This document shows positions 9,970 to 17,571 of a DNA stretch of 38,175 nt, one piece after another. Below the pieces are notes generated by a model. It was given only the letters and a program-made list of their open reading frames with translations, was not told the DNA's origin and searched no databases. Location of the stretch: NCBI GenBank assembly GCA_964411425.1, contig CAYPKW010000023.1, positions 1-38,175 on the forward strand, in the 5' to 3' direction. The stretch's first letter is position 1. Every line of letters begins with the position of its first letter. The translations under genes were made by a program, and so were the position numbers. The DNA is from CAYPKW01 sp964411425 (GTDB lineage: Bacteria; Pseudomonadota; Alphaproteobacteria; Dongiales; Dongiaceae).

Positions 9970-11523
9970 CTACTGCGGGTAGGCGCCGGACTTGGCCGCC
10001 CAATCCTGATAGACGGCCTTCTGCGCGTCCACGCCCACCTCGTTGGTGACCGCGTCCCACTGCGCCGCGGCCTGGTCGAGGATGGCCTGCGGGTCCTCGC
10101 CCGCCCACAGGCGGCTGATGGCCTGACGCAGAGCCTCCTCGTACTTGTCGGTCTGCAACAACGACAAATCGAGCAGGCCGCTTTCCGAGCCGGCCTTCAG
10201 GGTATCGAGATACTGCTTCGCCTCGGGCCAGCGCCCGATGTACTCGGCGCTCTCGAAGTGCGAGGTGCGGAACGGGTCGCGCAGCGCGTAGGGTAGTTGG
10301 ACGCGCTGCAGGCTGATCTTCTCGCTGTTCAGCCATTGGATGAACAGATAGGCCGCGTCCTTGTTCTTGCTGGTGGACGCGACCGAGAGGGCGAACCCGG
10401 CCGCGAGCTGCGGATGGCCGCCCGGCGGCAGGGCGTAGCCCACCTTGCCGGCCACTTGCGACTTCGGCACCCACGAGAACGCCTCCTGCTCCAGGCCGTA
10501 ACCGGCGGCCCAGCGCCCGTAGGGCGGCCACGAGATGGTCATCGCGGTCTTGCCTTCGAGGAAGGCCGCCAGGTTCTCGACGAAGCCCCAGGTCTCGACC
10601 CCCGGCGGCATCAGCTTGTTCTCGTCGCGCATCTCGGTGAAGACGCGCGCGCCGATGTCGCTGTTGATCGTGGCCTTCATGGTGTCGGCGTCGAAGAACT
10701 TGCCGCCCTCGTTGCGGAAGCGCTCCTGGAACATGTACATGACGTAGGGCGCCTCGCGGAAGAAGCCGGCGCCGTACATGTTCGGCTGGTACTTGGCGGT
10801 GAGGAACCCGGCGATGTCGCGGAACTGCTGCCAGGTCGTCGGCGCCGCCAGGTCGTAGCCGAACTGGGCCTTGAACTCGGACTGGTTCGCCGCGTCGCCG
10901 AAGATGTCGGTCCGGTAGTAGAGGACGAAGGTGTCGCCGTCGTCCGGGAAGCCGTAGATCTTGCCGCCCACCGTCATCTGGTTGTCGCGGTAGGTGGGGG
11001 CGATCATCTGCAGCTCGTCGCGGAAGCCGTACTTGTCGACGTAGGGGTCGAGCACCTCGAGCGCGCCCGCATTGGCGAGATCCGGCATCCAGGCCGGAAT
11101 GACGTTGAGCGCGTCATAGGCGCCGGTGCCGGCGCGGAATTCCTGCAGCGTCTTGGTGAACATCTCCGCCGTCGGCACCTCGACCACCTTCACGTCGATG
11201 CCGGTCAGCTCCTTCCACTTCGGGCCCGAGAAATTGAGCGGGTCGAGCGACTGCAGGCCCGCTTCCCAGGTGATCGTGATCGTCGTGCCGGCGTACTGCT
11301 TCGCCGCCTCGACGGCGCGATCGGCCGCGTCCATGGTGGCCGCCGCGGCGGCGGCCTCCTCCGCCATCTTGGCGGCCTCCGCGGCCGCGTCTGCCTCGGC
11401 TTGCGCCTGGGCCTGTTGCGCCGCCTCGATCCTCGCCTGCTCGGCTCGCTGCTGGTAAATGACGACGCCGCCGACGATCACGACGGCAATCACCGCAAGG
11501 ATCACTATGATTCGTTTGCTCAT
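9970..11523 (-). CDS. Membrane-anchored ABC sugar substrate-binding protein (family 1)
   Basis: A 517-residue extracellular solute-binding protein. Residues 5-23 form one hydrophobic helix after MSKR. There is no lipobox cysteine and no clear cleavage site. Residues about 24-77 are a charged Ala/Gln/Glu-rich stretch likely to form a coiled coil. The family 1 binding fold follows (TITITWEAGLQSLDPLNFSG, WKELTGIDVKVVEVP, FPDDGDTFVLYYRTDIFGD, GKTAMTISWPPYGRWAAGYG, AAYLFIQWLNS). It is about 100 residues longer than usual because of the anchor and stalk. The GAAGGAA Shine-Dalgarno close to the ATG at 11523 fixes the start. It should capture the operon's acid sugar or lactone in the periplasm and pass it to the MalF/MalG-type pair. 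Confidence 0.88.
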   Translation of the reverse strand: MSKRIIVILAVIAVVIVGGVVIYQQRAEQARIEAAQQAQAQAEADAAAEAAKMAEEAAAAAATMDAADRAVEAAKQYAGTTITITWEAGLQSLDPLNFSGPKWKELTGIDVKVVEVPTAEMFTKTLQEFRAGTGAYDALNVIPAWMPDLANAGALEVLDPYVDKYGFRDELQMIAPTYRDNQMTVGGKIYGFPDDGDTFVLYYRTDIFGDAANQSEFKAQFGYDLAAPTTWQQFRDIAGFLTAKYQPNMYGAGFFREAPYVMYMFQERFRNEGGKFFDADTMKATINSDIGARVFTEMRDENKLMPPGVETWGFVENLAAFLEGKTAMTISWPPYGRWAAGYGLEQEAFSWVPKSQVAGKVGYALPPGGHPQLAAGFALSVASTSKNKDAAYLFIQWLNSEKISLQRVQLPYALRDPFRTSHFESAEYIGRWPEAKQYLDTLKAGSESGLLDLSLLQTDKYEEALRQAISRLWAGEDPQAILDQAAAQWDAVTNEVGVDAQKAVYQDWAAKSGAYPQ

Positions 11524-11583
11524 TTCCTTCGATCTCCCTAATCCAAGCCCATGTTGTTGCGTAGCACCCGACCGGGCCAATGC

Positions 11584-11613
11584 ACTCTACACGCAAGCGC
11601 CCGGCCACGCCAA
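11584..11613 (-). promoter_or_regulatory. Possible internal sigma-70-type promoter before the binding-protein gene
   Basis: On the minus strand TTGGCG (11613-11608) and TAGAGT (11589-11584) are separated by 18 bp, each matching four of six consensus bases. The site falls in the 93-bp gap before the binding-protein start. It could allow that gene and the transporter to be transcribed apart from the upstream aldolase and dehydrogenase genes. It is a match by eye only. Confidence 0.3.
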
Positions 11614-11616
11614 GCG

Positions 11617-12669
11617 TCAACCCCCGAAGCGGTCGCGGTAGCCCTCGAGCCGCCGGCGAAAGGCCGGCGCCGCCAGGACCGAGCGGTTGACGACGCCGGC
11701 CGGCTCGCGGCCGGCCATGATGTCCAGCACCGCGCGCAGGTCGGCGGCGCCGATGCCGGCGAAGCATTGGTCGGTCCAGGACAAGGCATGCGGCGTCAGG
11801 ATCACGTTGTCCAGCGCCAAAATGGGATCGCTTAACGGCGGCGGCTCGGGGTCGAATACGTCGAGGCCGGCGCCGGCGATGCGCCGCTCCCTGAGCGCCC
11901 GCGTCAGGGCCGCCTGGTCCACGATGGGGCCGCGCGCGGTATTGATGAGATAGGCGGTGGGCTTCATGAGGGCGAGCCGTTCGGCGTTGACGAGGTGGCG
12001 CGTCGCGGGCGCGAGCGGGCAGTTCACGGTCAGGAAATCGGCTTCGCGGAAAACCGTGTCGAGATCGACCATGCCGACGCCGAGCGCCGCGGCGACGGTC
12101 GGATCGGCGTAGGGATCATGCGCGATGAACCGCATGTCGAACGGCCGCGCGAGCCTGAACATCTCGGCCCCGATGTTGCCGACGCCGATCGAGCCCAGCG
12201 TCAGGCCCACCAGGCCCTGGCCCATGTGCAGCGCGCGCCGGCCGAAGCCGGGCGGCCCCTCGCGCGTCAGCCGGTCCTTCAACATGAGCCTGCCGGCTAG
12301 CGCCAGCATCAGGGTCAGGATCGCCACCGCCACCGGTCGGCGCACGCCGTCGGGCGTGATGACGAGCGCCACGCTGTGCTCGCTCAACGCCTCGACGTCC
12401 ACGTTGTCGTAGCCGACGCCGAAGCGGGCCACGGCGGCGAGCCGCCCGCCCGGGTGCAGGCTCGCGCGCGTGAAGCGCGGCTGCAGCAGGACGAGCGCGT
12501 CGGCTTCGGCCACCTGCTCGGGACGGATCTCGTCGCCCGGATCGAGAAACCGCCACTCCAGGCCCGGTTGCCGGTCGAGCGGCGCGAGATCGAAGTTGGG
12601 AAAAGTGGGGGTGCCGTCCGGCTTGCGGAAATCGCCGCTGAGCACCACGCGGAAAGGGCTTTGGGCCAC
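11617..12669 (-). CDS. D-isomer-specific 2-hydroxyacid dehydrogenase
   Basis: A 350-residue NAD(P)-dependent dehydrogenase of the D-2-hydroxyacid family (glyoxylate/hydroxypyruvate reductase, phosphoglycerate dehydrogenase). The N-terminal catalytic half includes RFGVGYDNVD. The Rossmann motif is GVGNIG (162-167). The catalytic residues are Arg246 in NTARGPIVD, Glu275 in DPEPP and His294 in LTPHALSW. The C-terminal His-Ser-Trp arrangement is intact. The start is a GTG at 12669, 13 bp after the aldolase stop; no ATG fits the conserved N-terminus, and upstream sequence in this frame is inside the aldolase gene. It probably reduces a 2-oxo acid or aldehyde acid made by the neighbouring aldolase, or oxidises a sugar acid. 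The substrate is unknown. Confidence 0.85.
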   Translation of the reverse strand: MAQSPFRVVLSGDFRKPDGTPTFPNFDLAPLDRQPGLEWRFLDPGDEIRPEQVAEADALVLLQPRFTRASLHPGGRLAAVARFGVGYDNVDVEALSEHSVALVITPDGVRRPVAVAILTLMLALAGRLMLKDRLTREGPPGFGRRALHMGQGLVGLTLGSIGVGNIGAEMFRLARPFDMRFIAHDPYADPTVAAALGVGMVDLDTVFREADFLTVNCPLAPATRHLVNAERLALMKPTAYLINTARGPIVDQAALTRALRERRIAGAGLDVFDPEPPPLSDPILALDNVILTPHALSWTDQCFAGIGAADLRAVLDIMAGREPAGVVNRSVLAAPAFRRRLEGYRDRFGG

Positions 12670-12682
12670 GCCGCCGGCCCGT

Positions 12683-13465
12683 TCAGCGCCGCCGGCACCT
12701 GGCGCGGAGTTGGCCCAGCGCCTCCGCCACGGCGTTGTGCAGCACCCACACGTCGCCGGAATAGCAGATGAAATCGAACCCGGCGCCGTACAGCTCGACG
12801 CCCTGGTCGACGTTGGGCACCAGGCGCCCCAACGCCTTCTTATGGCGGCGCGCCGCCGCCACCACCTTGTCGATCGCCTTGAGAAATTTCGGGTTGTCGA
12901 ACTCGCCGGCGACGCCGAGCGACGCCGACAGGTCGAAATGCCCGATCCACAGGCAATCGACCCCGGGGACGGCCGCGATCTTGTCCGCGTTGGCGACACC
13001 CTCGGCGGTCTCGATCTGGGCGAACAGCGTCGTGCGCCGGTTGGCGGCGGCGAGCTTCTGCTTGGTCGGCCCCGGACGATAGCGGTCGTGCGCGATCTGC
13101 AAGGCGACGCCGCGGGCGCCCTCGGGCGGGTACTTGAGGCAGTTGACGATGTGGCTCGCCTCGGCCGCGGTGCCCACCATCGGCAGCATGACGCCCTCCG
13201 CGCCCATGTCGGCCGCCCGCGCGATGTGATGGTATTCCTTCGAAGGCACCCGCACGATGGCGGCAAGCTCGGCCGCCTCGAAGTAGCGCAGGGCGCTCTT
13301 CACCGTCTCGAAACTGAAGCCGCTGTGCTCGGTGTCGAACAGCACGAAATCGCAGCCCGCCGACTTCAGGATGTGGCCGATGCCGGGCGTAGCGAATTCG
13401 ACCACAAAGTGGCCCGCCTTCAGCTTGCGCGTCGCCGCCATCGCCTTGAGACCGCGGACCGCCAT
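12683..13465 (-). CDS. HpcH/HpaI family aldolase
   Basis: A 260-residue class II pyruvate-type aldolase of the HpcH/HpaI family. It contains the base-bearing DTEHSGFSFE, ARAADMGAEGVMLPMV, the GARGV loop, the metal ligand Glu in AQIETAEGV, and the Asp in IGHFDLSASLG. Enzymes of this family cleave 2-keto-3-deoxy acids or 4-hydroxy-2-oxo acids to pyruvate and an aldehyde. The start at 13465 has AAGGAG very close; the ATG eight codons in (MAATRKL) is an alternative. It lies 35 bp after the ABM gene and 13 bp before the dehydrogenase. Its place in the operon suggests a branch that splits a deoxy-keto acid. The actual substrate cannot be read from the sequence. Confidence 0.85.
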   Translation of the reverse strand: MAVRGLKAMAATRKLKAGHFVVEFATPGIGHILKSAGCDFVLFDTEHSGFSFETVKSALRYFEAAELAAIVRVPSKEYHHIARAADMGAEGVMLPMVGTAAEASHIVNCLKYPPEGARGVALQIAHDRYRPGPTKQKLAAANRRTTLFAQIETAEGVANADKIAAVPGVDCLWIGHFDLSASLGVAGEFDNPKFLKAIDKVVAAARRHKKALGRLVPNVDQGVELYGAGFDFICYSGDVWVLHNAVAEALGQLRARCRRR

Positions 13466-13500
13466 GACTCCTTCCCCCCTGTTCGTGCGACTTCTTGCGC

Positions 13501-13806
13501 TTAAGCGGAGCCTTCGACCGCGAGGCTGCCTTGGGTTACCGTCTTCTTCGCGACCAGCGCGCCGCAGGCCCGGTCGAAGGCCGCGAAATGCGGCGTTTTC
13601 AGGTGCAGGGCGAAGGCGGCCGCGTCGTCGTAGATCTCGTACAGCAGCACGCGGTCGCCGACACCTTCCGGCACCACCACGTCGAAGCGCCTGCAGCCCG
13701 GCTCGTCCCTGACCGAGGCGCGCGCGTTCGCCGCGACCAGGGCGTGGAACTCCTGGACAGCGCCGGGCTTGAGCCGAAAATCGACGATGACGACGAAACC
13801 GCCCAA
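13501..13806 (-). CDS. Antibiotic biosynthesis monooxygenase-fold (ABM) protein
   Basis: A 101-residue dimeric alpha+beta barrel protein of the ABM/YgiN type. Typical features are the first strand FVVIVDFRLKPG, the helix VQEFHALVAANARASVRDEPGC, the strand FDVVVPE, YEIYDDAAAFALHLKTPHF and a closing helix. Relatives include quinol monooxygenases and small enzymes or accessory proteins in sugar-acid and rhamnose pathways. The start must be TTG at 13806: an in-frame TAG lies four codons upstream, and no ATG or GTG occurs before the first conserved strand. It is the first gene of the long minus-strand operon. The function in that operon is unknown. Confidence 0.75.
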   Translation of the reverse strand: MGGFVVIVDFRLKPGAVQEFHALVAANARASVRDEPGCRRFDVVVPEGVGDRVLLYEIYDDAAAFALHLKTPHFAAFDRACGALVAKKTVTQGSLAVEGSA

Positions 13807-13844
13807 TTGCGGGTGCTATGACCGGTTGGCCCCTGTCGGCTGGA

Positions 13845-13857
13845 AACCCTAAGGGTT
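13845..13857. promoter_or_regulatory. Palindrome in divergent SDR/ABM promoter region
   Basis: AACCCT-A-AGGGTT is a perfect 6-bp inverted repeat with a one-base centre. It lies in the 126-bp space between the ABM operon head (minus) and the SDR gene (plus). Its position fits an operator controlling both directions. No regulator gene for this island is visible in the window, so the binding protein is unknown. Confidence 0.35.
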
Positions 13858-13932
13858 GGCCGGAAGCAGGTCAAGCCGTTGCGCGCGCCCGCCGTTGCGC
13901 CCTATGAGTGAGCTGGAAGGGGGAGCGCAAGG

Positions 13933-14694
13933 ATGCCGGCGCTGTTCTCGCTCGATGGCAAGGTCGCGCTCGTCACCGGCGCCTCGCGCGGGCTGGGTGC
14001 CGCGATCGCCGACGCGCTTGCCGAAGCCGGCGCCCATGTCGTGCTGAACGCCCGCGGCGCGGCGGCGTTGGAGGCGCGCGCCGGCGACATGGCGCGGGCC
14101 GGGCGCAGCGTCTCGCTCGCCTCCTTCGACGTGGCCGACTATGCCGCCGCCGGCGCCGCCATCGAGCGGATCGCGGCTGAGCGCGGCCTCGACATCCTGG
14201 TCAACAACGCCGGCATCGCCCATCGCCGTCCTGCGCTCGAAACCGAGACGGCGGACTGGCAGCGCCTCATCGACGTGCATTTGACGGCGAGCTTCGTGCT
14301 GGCGCGCGAGGCGGGCCGGCGCATGGCGGCGCAAGGCAGCGGGCGCATCGTCAACATCGGCTCGATCATGGGCCAGGTCGCGCGCCCCACCGTCATCGCC
14401 TACGCCGCCGCCAAGGGGGGCGTGGCGGCGATGACGCGGGCGCTCGCGGTCGAGCTGGGGCCGCACGGCGTCACGGTGAACGCCGTGGCGCCCGGCTATG
14501 TCGCCACCGACCTCAACAAGGCGCTGGTCGAGAACGAGGAGTTCAACGCCTTCGTGCGCAGGCGCACGCCTGTCGGCCGCTGGGGGCGGCCGGAAGAAAT
14601 CGCCGCCGCCGTGCTGTTCCTCGCCTCGCCCGCGGCCTCCTATGTGAACGGCCAGGTGCTGACCGTGGACGGCGGCATGACGATCGCGCTCTAG
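13933..14694 (+). CDS. SDR family oxidoreductase (gluconate 5-dehydrogenase-like)
   Basis: A 253-residue classical short-chain dehydrogenase. It shows the cofactor motif TGASRGLG (residues 15-22), LNARG at the end of the second strand (pointing to NADP), the structural NNAG, the catalytic serine in IVNIGSIMGQ, YAAAKGG as YxxxK, and the C-terminal YVNGQVLTVDGGM. The pattern resembles gluconate 5-dehydrogenase and other sugar or acid-sugar dehydrogenases. GGGAG eight bases before the ATG supports the start. It is divergent from the acid-sugar operon and probably supplies one of its redox steps, but the substrate is not readable. Confidence 0.85.
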   Translation: MPALFSLDGKVALVTGASRGLGAAIADALAEAGAHVVLNARGAAALEARAGDMARAGRSVSLASFDVADYAAAGAAIERIAAERGLDILVNNAGIAHRRPALETETADWQRLIDVHLTASFVLAREAGRRMAAQGSGRIVNIGSIMGQVARPTVIAYAAAKGGVAAMTRALAVELGPHGVTVNAVAPGYVATDLNKALVENEEFNAFVRRRTPVGRWGRPEEIAAAVLFLASPAASYVNGQVLTVDGGMTIAL

Positions 14695-15025
14695 GGGCCT
14701 ATGCCTTTAGAGATATTTTCATTATCTCCTAGTACATAAGGGCGCGGCGCCGGCGGCGCACATCGCTGCGCGGCGTTTCCGCTTCATACAAGCCCGGTAG
14801 AATTTCTTCGTCAACGATTCGTCACCGGCCTCGCCGTTCGGTTAGGCCGCCCGATACGATCGGTGACCGCGATCGGCCAAAGATTTGCATAGACGATACC
14901 CGCAATATCCTGACAAGTCTTCAAAATATGCTTCAAACCTTCCAACAATACGTTCGGAATACGGTGCGAGTTTTACCATCGAATACTCTGGCTTCGTTCA
15001 AAGCAACGAGACGGAGATTCGCGCC
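14695..15025. other. 331-bp intergenic region without a recognised gene
   Basis: After the SDR gene comes a small hairpin (GAGATA 14710-14715, TATCTC 14723-14728, seven-base loop) without a T-run. A GC-rich stretch of GGCG/GCGC repeats follows, then an AT-rich part from about 14880 to 15000 that probably holds the promoter of the 67-residue protein. No RNA gene or convincing -35/-10 pair could be recognised. Confidence 0.5.
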
Positions 15026-15229
15026 ATGTCGCACAACGTCGTTCCCTTCCGCTCCGCCGGCCGAGGCGCCCCGACGGCGACGGCGAAGCCCGCGGATACG
15101 CTCAGCCAGGGCCTCGAAGCGGTCGAGGAATTTGCCGAGCTCAGCCGCCTCTACGGCCTTCTGGCGGACGCGGCACCGGCGCCGCGCGTGCTGACCGAGC
15201 CCGAGATCGCAATCCTGCTCGGCCGCTGA
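15026..15229 (+). CDS. Small protein of unknown function, 67 residues
   Basis: Not recognised. The ATG at 15026 has ACGGAG about eight bases upstream. The protein has no signal peptide or membrane segment. An N-terminal low-complexity part (about 1-25, Ala/Pro/Thr-rich after MSHNVVPFRS) precedes a probable helix (TLSQGLEAVEEFAELSRLYG). The C-terminal RVLTEPEIAILLGR looks like a short helical tail. It stands 74 bp before the hydrolase gene on the same strand. A longer reading from 14885 is less likely because it lacks a ribosome binding site and codes for atypical AT-rich residues. Confidence 0.55.
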   Translation: MSHNVVPFRSAGRGAPTATAKPADTLSQGLEAVEEFAELSRLYGLLADAAPAPRVLTEPEIAILLGR

Positions 15230-15303
15230 GGCGCCCTCGGATTGACGCCGGCGCCGGGCGCCGCGATGATCCCAGCGTATTTCCAATCGTCGCCGGGGGC
15301 GCC

Positions 15304-17340
15304 ATGAGCGTCGTCTCGTCCTTCCCGCGCCAGGTCCGCGAGATCGAGACCTGCTGGATTCCGCTGTCCGACGGCACGCGGCTCGCCGCGCGCGTCTGGC
15401 TGCCCGAGGACGCCCTGCAAGACCCGGTCCCGGCGATCCTCGAATACATCCCCTACCGCCGGCGCGACGGCACGCGCGACGGCGACGAGCTCACCCATCC
15501 CTATTTCGCCGGGCACGGCTATGCCGCGATCAGGCTCGACATCCGCGGCTCGGGCGACTCTGAAGGCGTCATCCGCGACGAGTACTTGAAGCAGGAGCAG
15601 GACGACGCGCTTGAAGCCATCGCCTGGATCGCGGCGCAACCCTGGTGCAGCGGCAGGGTCGGCATGATGGGCATCTCCTGGGGCGGGTTCAATTCGCTGC
15701 AGGTGGCGGCGCGCCGGCCGCCGGCGCTCAAGGCCATCATCACCGCCTGCTCGACCGACGACCGCTACGCCGACGACATGCATTACATGGGCGGCTGTCT
15801 CGTCACCGACAACTTGGCGTGGGGCGCCTACTTTTTTTCGATCATGGCCCGGCCGCCCGACCCGCTGGTGGTGGGCGACAAGTGGCGGGAGATGTGGCGC
15901 CAACGCCTCGACGCCGTCGAGCCGGCGTTCGCCGGCTGGATGGAGCACCCGACGCGGGACGAGTTCTGGCGCCACGGCTCGGTGGCGGAGGACTTCGGCG
16001 CCATCGAATGCGCGGTGCTGGCGGTGGGCGGATGGGCGGATGGGTATCGGAACGCAGTGTTTCGCCTGCTCAACGGGCTCGGCTCGCCCTGTCTCGGGAT
16101 CGTCGGGCCGTGGGGCCACAAGTACCCGCACAATGGCGTGCCGGGCCCCGCCATCGGGTTCCTGCAAGAAGCGCTGCGCTGGTGGGACCACTGGCTCAAA
16201 GGTAGCGACACCGGGATCATGAACGAGCCGATCTTGCGCGCCTACATAGAGGACAGCGTTCCGCCCAAGTCGCACTACGCGGAGCGTCCCGGCCGCTGGG
16301 TGGCGGAAGACGCCTGGCCCAGCGCCAACATCGTCTCGCGCCGCCTCGTTCTCAATCCGGGGCGGATCGACTCCGGCGCGCCCGCGAAGCCGGGCGAGAC
16401 GGTCGAGATGACGGTGAAGTCGCCGCAGACCCTGGGCGCGCTTGCCGGGGAATGGTGCCCTTATGGGCTGGGCGGCCTCGGGCCGGAGCTGCCGCTCGAC
16501 CAGCGCGCCGAGGACGGCCAGTCGCTCTGTTTCGATTCAGGCCCGCTCACCGAGCGGCTGGAGATCCTGGGAGCGCCGGCGGTTCTCCTTCAGCTCGCCG
16601 CCGACCGGCCGGGGGCGCTCGTTTGCGTGCGGCTCAACGACGTGGCGCCGGACGGCGCCTCGACCCGCGTCACCTACGGCGTGCTCAACCTGACGCACCG
16701 GGCGAGCCATGCCGAGCCGACGCCGCTGGTGCCCGGCAAGGTGTTCGCGGCGCGCGTGCAGTTGAACGACATCGGCTTCGCGTTCCCGCCGGGCCACCGG
16801 CTGCGCATCGCAGTTTCGACCGCCTATTGGCCGATCGTCTGGCCGGCGCCGGAGGCGGCCACGCTCGTCCTCCATGCCGGCGCCTGTTTCCTCGACCTGC
16901 CGGTGCGCCCGCCGCGCCCCGAGGACGCCGCCGTCGCCTTCGCGCCGCCGGAGACGGCGCCGCCGCTCGCGCGCAAGGTGCTGCGGCCGGGCCTGGTCAC
17001 GCGCACGCTTGAGACCGATGTCGCCACCGGCATGACGGTGAACCGCGTCTTGCGCGACGACGGCGCCTCCATCATCGAGGCGATCGGCGTGGAGACGGAT
17101 TTCGTCAAGACGCTCGCCTACCGCATCCACCCCGACGAGCCCGCCAGCGCGCGGGCCGAGGCCACGCATCGTTTCAGCTATCGCCGCGGCGACTGGCATC
17201 CGCGCATCGAGACCATGGCATCGGTGGCCTGCGACAAGGCGGCGTTTCACGTGGCGGCCGACCTCAGCGCCTACGAGGGCGACGTGCGCGTGTTCTCGCG
17301 CAGCTGGACGCGGCGCATCCCGCGCCGTCAAGGCCACTGA
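15304..17340 (+). CDS. CocE/NonD family serine hydrolase
   Basis: A 678-residue alpha/beta hydrolase of the cocaine esterase / X-Pro dipeptidyl-peptidase S15 family. It starts with the family beta segment (IPLSDGTRLAARVWLPE) and has the oxyanion tyrosine in YIPYRR (Tyr51), DIRGSGDSEG, the nucleophile in GISWGG (Ser125), the Asp in GGWADGYRN (Asp246) and the His in GPWGHKYPH (His272). The beta-sandwich domain follows (about 340-560, with FPPGHRLRIAVSTAYWPI). About 110 residues beyond this are an extra C-terminal part with RVLRDDGASI, FSYRRGDW and VFSRSWTRRIPR. There is no signal peptide, so it acts in the cytosol. It may cleave esters, amides or acylated amino acids; the natural substrate is unknown. 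Confidence 0.87.
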   Translation: MSVVSSFPRQVREIETCWIPLSDGTRLAARVWLPEDALQDPVPAILEYIPYRRRDGTRDGDELTHPYFAGHGYAAIRLDIRGSGDSEGVIRDEYLKQEQDDALEAIAWIAAQPWCSGRVGMMGISWGGFNSLQVAARRPPALKAIITACSTDDRYADDMHYMGGCLVTDNLAWGAYFFSIMARPPDPLVVGDKWREMWRQRLDAVEPAFAGWMEHPTRDEFWRHGSVAEDFGAIECAVLAVGGWADGYRNAVFRLLNGLGSPCLGIVGPWGHKYPHNGVPGPAIGFLQEALRWWDHWLKGSDTGIMNEPILRAYIEDSVPPKSHYAERPGRWVAEDAWPSANIVSRRLVLNPGRIDSGAPAKPGETVEMTVKSPQTLGALAGEWCPYGLGGLGPELPLDQRAEDGQSLCFDSGPLTERLEILGAPAVLLQLAADRPGALVCVRLNDVAPDGASTRVTYGVLNLTHRASHAEPTPLVPGKVFAARVQLNDIGFAFPPGHRLRIAVSTAYWPIVWPAPEAATLVLHAGACFLDLPVRPPRPEDAAVAFAPPETAPPLARKVLRPGLVTRTLETDVATGMTVNRVLRDDGASIIEAIGVETDFVKTLAYRIHPDEPASARAEATHRFSYRRGDWHPRIETMASVACDKAAFHVAADLSAYEGDVRVFSRSWTRRIPRRQGH

Positions 17341-17471
17341 CTTCGAGCGTCGCCGGATGGCCGCCGTACGAACCGAGTTCGATCGGCAATACGAGGCCCA
17401 GGTCGGCCTCGCGAAGCCAACCTCGAAGGAAAAGCACCCCGGCAGGTTATCCAGCAACTCTCGGATTCGAC

Positions 17472-17550
17472 TTGACTAAACTCAACTCAACTTAACCATA
17501 CATTTATCTTGCAATGGGCGCGGCGATGGGCATACTAAAAAAAATTTAGG
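17472..17550 (+). promoter_or_regulatory. AT-rich presumed promoter region
   Basis: Within the 231-bp gap before the secreted-protein gene, an AT-rich island starts with TTGACT (17472-17477), continues with CTCAA-CTCAA-CTTAA (17481-17495), and ends with CTAAA/TTTAG arms around an A-run (17535-17549). It contrasts with the GC-rich surroundings and probably carries the promoter. No good -10 box at standard spacing was found. Confidence 0.3.
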
Positions 17551-17571
17551 CGCAATAGTGGGAGACCGTAC

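Noticed and set aside
14710..14728. Hairpin after the SDR gene as an intrinsic terminator
   Set aside because: The stem is only six base pairs, AT-rich and without a U-run; noted only as part of the intergenic region.
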